6,239 bases of DNA from Candidatus Heimdallarchaeota archaeon (GTDB lineage Archaea > Asgardarchaeota > Heimdallarchaeia > Heimdallarchaeales > Kariarchaeaceae), in assembly GCA_030668165.1 (NCBI GenBank), contig DAOUUM010000185.1:1-6239 (forward strand). Reading direction: 5' to 3'. This document shows positions 1 to 5,737 of the stretch, piece by piece. The notes below the pieces were generated by a model. It saw only the letters and a list, made by a program, of their open reading frames with translations, ran no database searches and had not been told where the DNA came from. The translations under genes and the position numbers were made by a program. The stretch's first letter is position 1. Every line of letters starts with the position of its first letter.

Positions 1-762
1 GGTGGAAATGTTGGCAAATTCTTCCAGATACACCCAGTTTCAGGCGTGTATGGTGTATATGATCGTGAGATACACCCAACCTACGGGATTCCACAGAGTG
101 TTCTATCAGAAGAATATAGTGATCTAAATGGAGATGGTTATGGATTCTGGCTTGAAGCCCATGATCTAGAACCATTCTTGGCAGGTGTTTCAGGACCTGG
201 ATTTGGTCTTGCTAGAAGAGAGATATTGAAGAACCTCACCAATAGTGCTGCAATCCTCGTCCTTGTAAGAGATGGAGCAAATAAAAAATCAAATGGAGAA
301 GTCAAATACAGAAGGGGCTTGAACACACAAAATGGTAGTTTTTCCCTCAAGAAGATACCCTCAATCAGATATGAAATGTGTGATGAGGATATTTATGCTT
401 TGAAGAAAGGAATAGAAAATGCAGCCCAGATGCATTTCGCAGCCGGTGCGAAGAAATTATATTCACTACATATCAAGGACAGCATGATCTCCTCCCCTGA
501 TGAAATCCCCAGATTACTGGAAATGAATTATGGTCCCAATCATGTGCAAAAGTTCTCAGCTCATGTAATGGGAACTGCAAGAATGGGTAAGGATCCAAAA
601 GTATCAGTGGTTGATGAGACTCTTCAGATGCATCATTACAAGGGAATCTATGTGATGGATAGTTCCATATTACCAACCGCACTGGGCGTCAATCCTATGA
701 TTACCATACTAGCTGCTGTATCTCGTGGATTTGAGCTTGGTAAATTAGGATTTAATGAATAG
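1..762 (+). CDS. GMC-family flavin oxidoreductase, C-terminal part (long-chain alcohol oxidase-like)
   Basis: The reading frame is open from the left edge, so the N-terminal FAD-binding Rossmann part lies outside the window and 253 C-terminal residues are visible. The GTG at base 46 is internal and not a real start. The GMC C-terminal signature is clear: HVMGTARMG with the expected catalytic His at visible residue 188, then VVDETLQMH, YVMDSSILPTALG and GVNPM with the expected catalytic Asn at residue 231. This is the usual His/Asn pair that takes the hydroxyl proton while FAD accepts hydride. The opening segment, with FFQIHPVSGVYGVYD, resembles the 'LHPV...G.F' stretch of long-chain fatty alcohol oxidases, so a long-chain or sterol-like alcohol is the best substrate guess. 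That guess is inference, and glucose- or choline-type members cannot be excluded. No transmembrane segment is seen in the visible part. It converges on the coiled-coil gene, with 66 bases between the two stops. Confidence 0.9.
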   Translation, partial: GGNVGKFFQIHPVSGVYGVYDREIHPTYGIPQSVLSEEYSDLNGDGYGFWLEAHDLEPFLAGVSGPGFGLARREILKNLTNSAAILVLVRDGANKKSNGEVKYRRGLNTQNGSFSLKKIPSIRYEMCDEDIYALKKGIENAAQMHFAAGAKKLYSLHIKDSMISSPDEIPRLLEMNYGPNHVQKFSAHVMGTARMGKDPKVSVVDETLQMHHYKGIYVMDSSILPTALGVNPMITILAAVSRGFELGKLGFNE

Positions 763-791
763 GAATTGTGAATTAGTTATATTGTATTCAA

Positions 792-797
792 TTTTTT
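792..797 (+). terminator. possible oligo-T terminator after the oxidoreductase
   Basis: A run of six T lies 30 bases after the oxidoreductase stop, in the 66-base A+T-rich gap (763-828) between two convergent genes. Archaeal RNA polymerase can terminate at T runs without a hairpin. The flanking ATTC and GAAT could pair, but only over four bases, so no real stem supports the call. Nothing else is seen in this gap, and no comparable T run serves the minus strand. Confidence 0.3.
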
Positions 798-828
798 AGA
801 ATTAATGTGCAAGTTAGTTTAGAGAACT

Positions 829-2448
829 TTATTCCGAGAAGGCTTCTGTCAAACGCTCGTTTACCTGATCCCACTTCTTCTTGTTTACCTTCAGGGTTTC
901 AGTCATTATCTTCTTTGAGGTGAAGAATGTCTCACGTAAGTTCTTGGGGTCATTCATCAGATTCTCAACAGCATTTATCTGAGTGGATATCTCAAGATCA
1001 TTAGTTGCTTTTTGTATCCACTTACCCAAGAAATTATCGGATTGTGGGATTAGTGTCTCAAAATACAGAGTACCATGGGGACCTGAAAAACCTGATTTAT
1101 CAATATTTTTCATAGAGTTGGGTATTCTGATGGGGGGAACAGCAACTGTTACTGTATCATTTTTTCTCTTGTATTGTAGGATATACATGGGGATATTGAA
1201 TTCAACTATTGGTGAGGGTGTCTGTAGATTGAGGGCTGTTGGAGGGAGCATTTCAGTTCCCTTGGTATCGATGTCTATTTTTATCTCAGATTCCCACCTA
1301 CTTCTGACATCTTTGAATTTGGCCAGCATATCATTTGCCGCATTCTTATCCTTCTTAATGGAATTTAATTCCCTATCTCTATCTTTCTCGAGTGATTTTG
1401 ATTTTCCAATCAATTCTCTCTTATCCCGTTCTGCTTGAGCTTGTTTTCCTTGCTCAGATAGATCAGATAATTCAAGTATCTCAATTTCCTTGTGATGGAG
1501 TTCATCGGTCTGCCTTGATGCATATCGAACCGAAGCCATGAAAATATTGGTGAAATCTTCGAGTTCAATCAATTTCTCTTTTATCTCATCCACTATATCA
1601 GGGCTATTTGTTTGAGAGGCATATTTCTCCAATTGAAGAATTAATTTTTCTATTGGCTTCTCATCAGTTCTGACATTTTTAGCAAATCCCTTCAAAAATA
1701 ATTTGAGATTATCTTTTACCTTTTTATCAGTTTCCTTGCCCAGTACCTTGATCTCACGATCTAATTCTACATCTCTTTCTTTTATTCGTTTTTGAAGATT
1801 AGCATCAGAATTATCTATTTCTCTTTTCCAATGAGCTGTGCGATCCTTCAATTGCTGGATATATGTATCGAGATTATCACTCAATGCATTCTCAACAGCA
1901 TCCAATCTATCTTTAATAGCCTTGTTCAATGATTTCTCATCATAGACCATTTGGTTGATAATGGATAACTGAGAATTCATCTCAGTCAAATCGATCGTTG
2001 GGGAGATTGTTACAAAATCAGTTCTGTTGTCTCTTGGTCCCTTGAGTAAGGTATCAATTGCTCTTAACTGATTTGGTGTGACTCCACCCTTCAACTCTAC
2101 CTCTTCCACCTTGAACGTCTGAAGTTTTTTCCTTAATTTTTCAAGATTCAGATTATTTGGATCTTGACAGAATGCATTTATCTCCTGCAGTCCAGGAAGC
2201 TGAACGATTGGTATTTTCAGTGATTTGGATGATGCGGGATTAAATGCTACATACTTACCAGTTTTTGTTTTTGAGAGTAATATGGGTACGTTGACCTTAC
2301 TAATCCTTGTTATCTCATCATTCTTTACTTTGAAATCTGATGCGAGCCCAAGTACTCCAGCTAGTTCTATCTTTTTCATCTCAGCTGAGGAGAATAGATT
2401 AGCCGTTTTCTGTGATAAAAATGATACTTGAATTTTCTTATTTGCCAT
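829..2448 (-). CDS. soluble coiled-coil protein encoded with an FtsX/MacB-like ABC transporter, family unknown
   Basis: I do not recognise the family of this 539-residue protein. It has no signal peptide or membrane segment, so it should be cytosolic. Residues 1-145 form a mixed segment with a beta-looking stretch at 52-80 (VNVPILLSK, then YVAFNPAS). Residues 155-250 and 320-392 are highly charged, Lys/Glu/Asp-rich and heptad-like, as expected for a coiled coil; 255-318 is also helical in character. Residues 411-470 return to beta-like sequence (FNIPMYILQYK, VAVPPIRIP, GTLYFETLIP), and 470-539 is again helical. No Walker, protease or zinc motifs are seen, and there is a single cysteine (residue 94). 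The ATG start is fixed by GGAGG seven bases upstream. It is the last gene of the operon, 11 bases after the ATPase gene, so it probably works with that transporter as a cytosolic partner, scaffold or effector. That role is inferred from position only. Confidence 0.88.
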   Translation of the reverse strand: MANKKIQVSFLSQKTANLFSSAEMKKIELAGVLGLASDFKVKNDEITRISKVNVPILLSKTKTGKYVAFNPASSKSLKIPIVQLPGLQEINAFCQDPNNLNLEKLRKKLQTFKVEEVELKGGVTPNQLRAIDTLLKGPRDNRTDFVTISPTIDLTEMNSQLSIINQMVYDEKSLNKAIKDRLDAVENALSDNLDTYIQQLKDRTAHWKREIDNSDANLQKRIKERDVELDREIKVLGKETDKKVKDNLKLFLKGFAKNVRTDEKPIEKLILQLEKYASQTNSPDIVDEIKEKLIELEDFTNIFMASVRYASRQTDELHHKEIEILELSDLSEQGKQAQAERDKRELIGKSKSLEKDRDRELNSIKKDKNAANDMLAKFKDVRSRWESEIKIDIDTKGTEMLPPTALNLQTPSPIVEFNIPMYILQYKRKNDTVTVAVPPIRIPNSMKNIDKSGFSGPHGTLYFETLIPQSDNFLGKWIQKATNDLEISTQINAVENLMNDPKNLRETFFTSKKIMTETLKVNKKKWDQVNERLTEAFSE

Positions 2449-2455
2449 CTTATTT

Positions 2456-2460
2456 CCTCC
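2456..2460 (-). promoter_or_regulatory. ribosome binding site of the coiled-coil gene, overlapping the ATPase stop
   Basis: On the minus strand the sequence reads TAGGAGGAAATAAGATG. The G of the ATPase TAG stop is the first base of GGAGG, and the ATG follows after seven bases. This fixes the start of the coiled-coil gene and suggests translational coupling to the ATPase. Confidence 0.85.
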
Positions 2461-3149
2461 TATTGAGATTGGGAAATCATCTTCCCATCATCCAGATAAA
2501 TTATTTTATCTGCATAGTCCTTTAATTCCTCATTGTGAGTGGCCACGATCACAGTAGTTCCCTGCCGACATACTCGTTTGAGAACTCGCATGATAAGGTT
2601 ACCAGTTGTTTTGTCAAGGTTTCCTGTTGGTTCATCTGCAAAAATGATCTTTGGTTTCTTCATTATTGCTCGTGCAATCGCAACTCTTTGCTGTTCTCCT
2701 CCAGATAATTCACCGGGGAAGTGATGTTCACGATCCAGAAGATCTAATTCCCTCAATGTCGAAATGGCCTCAGTTCTTAACTCATTGCTGGGCATGTTGG
2801 ATGGATACATGGGGGCTTCCACATTCTCATACGCATTTAAATTGGGAATTAATTTCCAATCCTGGAACACAAATCCGACATTTTCTCTTCTGAAGGTGGT
2901 TAATTTTTTCTCTGAGAACTCACTAATATCTTCTCCCATGAATTTAATTGTGCCTTCAGTTGGATTATCCAAACCTGAGAGTAGGTTCAACATGGTGGAT
3001 TTTCCGCTGCCAGATGGACCATATAGCAGGATCAGTTCGGCAGCATACATTTTTACATTTACTCCCTCTAGTGCTCTAACTACTTCAGATCTTCCACGTT
3101 TATACATTTTTGCCAAATTTTCTGCTTCTAGTATTACTTCTAATGACAT
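2460..3149 (-). CDS. ABC transporter ATPase, LolD/FtsE/MacB type
   Basis: This 229-residue protein is a complete single ABC nucleotide-binding domain, the normal length for the LolD/FtsE group. Walker A is GPSGSGKS (44-51), the Q-loop Gln is residue 96 in FVFQD, the signature is LSGGEQQR (148-155), Walker B is IIFADEP (168-174), the D-loop is GNLD (176-179) and the switch His is 205 in VATHN. All ATP-binding and hydrolysis residues are present. The 'ADEPTGNLD' wording is typical of ATPases that pair with FtsX/MacB-fold permeases. It sits at the cytosolic face and should power the permease encoded just upstream, 10 bases away. The ATG has GGAGG six bases before it. The substrate cannot be read from the sequence. 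FtsE itself, a LolD-like exporter and a MacB-like mechanotransmitter cannot be told apart by the ATPase alone. Confidence 0.96.
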   Translation of the reverse strand: MSLEVILEAENLAKMYKRGRSEVVRALEGVNVKMYAAELILLYGPSGSGKSTMLNLLSGLDNPTEGTIKFMGEDISEFSEKKLTTFRRENVGFVFQDWKLIPNLNAYENVEAPMYPSNMPSNELRTEAISTLRELDLLDREHHFPGELSGGEQQRVAIARAIMKKPKIIFADEPTGNLDKTTGNLIMRVLKRVCRQGTTVIVATHNEELKDYADKIIYLDDGKMISQSQ

Positions 3150-3155
3150 TTTTTT

Positions 3156-3160
3156 CCTCC
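3156..3160 (-). promoter_or_regulatory. ribosome binding site of the ATPase gene, overlapping the permease stop
   Basis: On the minus strand the sequence reads TAGGAGGAAAAAAATG. The permease TAG stop shares its G with GGAGG, and the ATG follows after six bases. The layout is nearly the same as at the next junction, and the ten bases TAGGAGGAAA are identical in both. Confidence 0.85.
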
Positions 3161-4377
3161 TATTTAGTCCTAAAAGCCTCTGACGGGCTTATTCTCAGTA
3201 TTTTCTGAGATACGAATATCATACCTGGTATCGATATTACTACTATCAAACCAAAAGAAACAAGAATTGACTGAGAACTAAGTAGACTGGATTGTCTAAA
3301 ATCACCTACATAGGATAGTCTGGCCTGGACGGTACCCAACCCTATAATAAAACCTACAAAAGAAGTAGTTAAAATCTCCCCAATAAGGGTTGCCCTAACA
3401 TATCGATTTGCATATCCCATGGCTTTTAAGATCGATATCTCATTTCTTCTAAATCTAGATATCAGATAGGCAAACATGGTAGATAGTAATACACCACCTA
3501 GGATTGCATATTGAATAGATAATATAATAAGATCTGCTTCATCAATTGCCTCCTGTGTGGGTAAAGGTGCATAGTGGGATCGCCAGTTACCATATATGGA
3601 TATATCAGCTTGATTAACTAATAATTCTTCTATAAGGTCGTTTAGTTCACCTACTGCAAAGTATGTTTCTCGAGAAAGGACATCACCAGGAACTGTAAAG
3701 GTCATAGAATATACGTAAGCATTTTCTATATCACCATCATACAGGTCCACCATCTCTTCAAAAGTTGTGATATCGACAACCATCCAAAGTTCGGAATTAA
3801 TGTTCAATGGAATTGCTATCTCGTTAGTATTGAAAGTACCAACTACAAGTAATTCAATACTTTCTTCACCATTCTCAAAAATAAGAGTCTGACCAACAAC
3901 GATATCGGATTTAATGGTTACATTATTTGATGAGTTCCATATTTGAAAACTACCGGTTGGGATCATTATCTCATTTGCTTCTGAGGGGAAATTACCTGTT
4001 TCCATATGACTTGGCTTGATTTTACTTGACATCCAAGGTTTAGCTATATCGATCGAATACATTCGCACCGACGTATCAAGATCATAATACAGGTACTTGG
4101 TGTGATCTTCTATGTCAATGTTTTTAGTCTGCTCTAAATTTAGAATATCATTCTCTGTGCTCATAGCCTGTGTGTAATTAACACTAAATTCGCTAATTTC
4201 TTCCATCTCGACAGCTTTCTGATCAATAAAACGATTCGTCTGTAAATCATCGATATCATTAATGAAAAAAGCAACGAATGAGCTTATTATCGCAAATATG
4301 ATAATAAAAACAATGAAACGGAGTTTTGATCTGAAAGTAAACCTGATTGATTTACCTAATACTCTTAGTAATCCCAA
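3160..4377 (-). CDS. FtsX/MacB-like ABC transporter permease
   Basis: This 405-residue protein has the four-helix FtsX/MacB layout. There is one membrane segment near residues 20-39 and a large external domain at about 40-280. Further membrane segments lie near 284-307, 330-350 and 371-391. Conserved family features include EANEIMIPTG (133-142), VGQTLIF followed by ELLVVGTFN in the external domain, the cytosolic coupling helix RRNEISILKAMGYANRYV (310-327), and the C-terminal RISPSEAFR (396-403). The start is TTG, with AGGTGA seven bases upstream; an in-frame TAA a short way upstream leaves no better start. It is the first gene of the operon and should form a dimer with two copies of the ATPase that follows. 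Relatives work as mechanotransmitters or lipid/lipoprotein extractors. An archaeon has no outer membrane for a MacB- or Lol-type route, so the cargo or partner is unknown. Confidence 0.94.
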   Translation of the reverse strand: MGLLRVLGKSIRFTFRSKLRFIVFIIIFAIISSFVAFFINDIDDLQTNRFIDQKAVEMEEISEFSVNYTQAMSTENDILNLEQTKNIDIEDHTKYLYYDLDTSVRMYSIDIAKPWMSSKIKPSHMETGNFPSEANEIMIPTGSFQIWNSSNNVTIKSDIVVGQTLIFENGEESIELLVVGTFNTNEIAIPLNINSELWMVVDITTFEEMVDLYDGDIENAYVYSMTFTVPGDVLSRETYFAVGELNDLIEELLVNQADISIYGNWRSHYAPLPTQEAIDEADLIILSIQYAILGGVLLSTMFAYLISRFRRNEISILKAMGYANRYVRATLIGEILTTSFVGFIIGLGTVQARLSYVGDFRQSSLLSSQSILVSFGLIVVISIPGMIFVSQKILRISPSEAFRTK

Positions 4378-4384
4378 ATTAATT

Positions 4385-4390
4385 TCACCT
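4385..4390 (-). promoter_or_regulatory. ribosome binding site that fixes the permease TTG start
   Basis: AGGTGA on the minus strand lies seven bases before the TTG at 4377. GGTGA is the usual archaeal Shine-Dalgarno core. Reading upstream in frame meets a TAA within about 20 bases, and the next downstream ATG would remove the first membrane segment, so the TTG is the supported start. Confidence 0.8.
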
Positions 4391-4404
4391 TTATATTAGA
4401 TGAA

Positions 4405-4422
4405 TAATAGTTATCACTATTA
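4405..4422. promoter_or_regulatory. palindromic operator candidate upstream of the ABC operon
   Basis: The bases read TAATAGT-TATC-ACTATTA, a perfect 7-bp inverted repeat around a 4-base centre. It lies 28-45 bases before the permease TTG. On the minus strand it overlaps ACTTTAATAG (about 4417-4426), a weak TATA-like box that would place the transcript start near 4396, just before the ribosome binding site. A dimeric regulator binding here would block the promoter. The symmetry is seen; the function is inferred. Confidence 0.5.
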
Positions 4423-4468
4423 AAGTTAGATAATGCTTCCCACACTGATGCATACTAAATTAGACTTA

Positions 4469-4502
4469 TTTTGTGTGTTTTTGTGTTTTGTGTGTTTTTG
4501 TG
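4469..4502. repeat. exact 17-bp tandem duplication in a GT-rich tract
   Basis: TTTTGTGTGTTTTTGTG occurs twice back to back (4469-4485 and 4486-4502) without a mismatch. It is followed by TTTGTC twice (4503-4514) and TTG. The whole stretch 4469-4517 has no A on the plus strand and only two C. It lies about 90-140 bases upstream of the permease start, where the minus strand is rich in A and C. Confidence 0.9.
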
Positions 4503-4516
4503 TTTGTCTTTGTCTT

Positions 4517-4539
4517 GAACGATCAATTATTCGAACGAT
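4517..4539. repeat. GAACGAT direct repeat, possible regulator site
   Basis: GAACGAT occurs at 4517-4523 and 4533-4539, 16 bases apart start to start. The match extends loosely to T-Y-GAACGAT-M-A. Short direct repeats in a divergent promoter region can be binding sites for a regulator, but a chance match is possible. Confidence 0.35.
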
Positions 4540-4721
4540 AAATCCAATGTAGTGCAAGATAGTGCTGTACTTGATTTTAGATCCACCGACAATTTTTGAC
4601 ACATAATAAATCTAATATCAATAATCAGAGAATGATTTCTGTAATATCTGTCTTATTTTGCTGATAATATAATTGTTTGACGTATTTTCTCAGTAAAATT
4701 AATTTTTATTTATTCTGAAGA

Positions 4722-4729
4722 TATAAAAT
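4722..4729 (+). promoter_or_regulatory. TATA-like box for the epimerase gene
   Basis: TATAAAAT is centred about 33 bases before the ATG at 4759. Archaeal transcripts usually start about 25 bases past the box centre, which gives a start near 4751 and a leader of only a few bases. That agrees with the lack of any Shine-Dalgarno sequence before this ATG. The A+T-rich background weakens the call. Confidence 0.45.
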
Positions 4730-4758
4730 AATTAAGCAGACATTGATATATGGATTAG

Positions 4759-5736
4759 ATGATAGAGAATGCAGTTGTTCTAGGTGCCAGCGGAGGGCTG
4801 GGTAAGGCTGTGGTTGATGCTCTGATATCCAGAAACATCTCAACCAAAATATTAGTGACGGACACTGATAAATTCAAGGCTCTTTACCCGGAGGAACTAC
4901 CTGGTAGAGTCAGTGTTGTAACAGGAGATCTCGATTCCAATCAGGCACTAGCTACTGCTTGTGAATATGTTGACACGATTTTCGTCTGTTTTGATGCCCC
5001 ACTTCACAATTGGAGCACTGATAAGATCAGATGGGTATCGAGAGTAGCTGAGATCGCATCAGCATTGAATGCGAATATTATTTATCCCGGAAATATTTAC
5101 AATTATGGACATGTGGACCCGTCAGCTAATCCCATCAATGAAGAGGCTCCACAACAACCCCACACTGAAATTGGTAAACTGAGCATAGCGATTGAGTACA
5201 GATTGGCAAAAGCAGCCATGGAGGGTGCGTCACTGAGCATTGCAAGGCTACCCACATTATTCGGTCCTGCAATCCTTGATAACGATATTAGTTCCATATT
5301 TATCAATGCATTAAGGAATGAACAGAGTCAGATCTATGGTGATAGCTCATTGAAACACAATTTTATTTTCACTAAAGATGCGGGTGAGGCACTGGTAAGG
5401 ATAGCCTTGGAGATGCAGCTTCGTGATTCAATAATTCACATACCTGGTAATCCCCCCATCGGATATGCTGAATTGATCAATTTAATCTATAAGGAAACAA
5501 AGAGTGATCTAAATATACAATTTACCAAAATATCATCTTGGAAGGATGCGATGAGGGGATTTTTTAGCAAGGAAACCTATGTCTTGAATGAGCTAAAATA
5601 CCAACATGATGAAGAAATATTACTTGATGGTTCTAAATTCAACAAATTTATTCCTGATTTTATCTTTACAAAGAATGAAGAAGCTATTAAACAAACCTTA
5701 GACTGGTATAAATATTATTTTGATATTAACGATTGA
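4759..5736 (+). CDS. NAD(P)-dependent epimerase/dehydratase-like protein (extended SDR family)
   Basis: This 325-residue protein is the normal length for extended short-chain dehydrogenases. The N-terminal Rossmann fold is shown by VVLGASGGLG (GxxGxxG at 9-15) and by GDLD at 56-59. The middle matches the epimerase pattern: FVCFDAPLHNW (75-85), IIYPGNIYNYG (107-117), RLPTLFGP (163-170) and HNFIFTKDAGEALV (200-213). The C-terminal half, ending near TLDWYKYY, is the substrate domain. It should be a soluble enzyme acting on a sugar nucleotide or another small alcohol/ketone, but the substrate is not readable. YRLAK (147-151) looks like the catalytic YxxxK, yet it sits closer to RLPTLFGP than usual. 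In the usual position T136 replaces Tyr ahead of K140, so activity is uncertain. No Shine-Dalgarno is present and the preceding codon is an in-frame TAG, so 4759 is the first possible ATG. Confidence 0.88.
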   Translation: MIENAVVLGASGGLGKAVVDALISRNISTKILVTDTDKFKALYPEELPGRVSVVTGDLDSNQALATACEYVDTIFVCFDAPLHNWSTDKIRWVSRVAEIASALNANIIYPGNIYNYGHVDPSANPINEEAPQQPHTEIGKLSIAIEYRLAKAAMEGASLSIARLPTLFGPAILDNDISSIFINALRNEQSQIYGDSSLKHNFIFTKDAGEALVRIALEMQLRDSIIHIPGNPPIGYAELINLIYKETKSDLNIQFTKISSWKDAMRGFFSKETYVLNELKYQHDEEILLDGSKFNKFIPDFIFTKNEEAIKQTLDWYKYYFDIND

Positions 5737-5737
5737 T

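Larger units (their letters stand above)
4378..4758. other. divergent intergenic control region
   Basis: This 381-base stretch separates the leftward ABC operon from the rightward epimerase gene and has no credible gene. From left to right it holds the permease ribosome binding site, a palindrome at 4405-4422, a GT-rich tandem duplication at 4469-4517, a GAACGAT direct repeat at 4517-4539, and a TATA-like box at 4722-4729. Bases 4550-4565 contain TAGTGC twice, ten bases apart. I see nothing definite between about 4566 and 4715 beyond A+T-rich sequence. Confidence 0.8.

Noticed and set aside
46..48. GTG as the start of the oxidoreductase
   Set aside because: The frame is open to the left edge and the upstream residues fit the GMC family, so the gene begins outside the window.
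983..1438. A 151-codon open frame on the plus strand
   Set aside because: It lies wholly inside the coiled-coil gene on the opposite strand, has no ribosome binding site, and its product has no recognisable domain. It is a shadow of the repetitive Lys/Glu codons.
2764..3183. A 139-codon open frame on the plus strand opposite the ATPase gene
   Set aside because: The minus-strand frame carries every ABC ATPase motif; this frame shows no family features.
4469..4517. CRISPR-like repeat array
   Set aside because: The repeats are directly adjacent, low in complexity and have no spacers.
4550..4573. Possible hairpin or riboswitch around TAGTGC repeats and CAAG/CTTG
   Set aside because: Only four bases pair around an 11-base loop, and the two TAGTGC copies are direct, so there is no stable structure.
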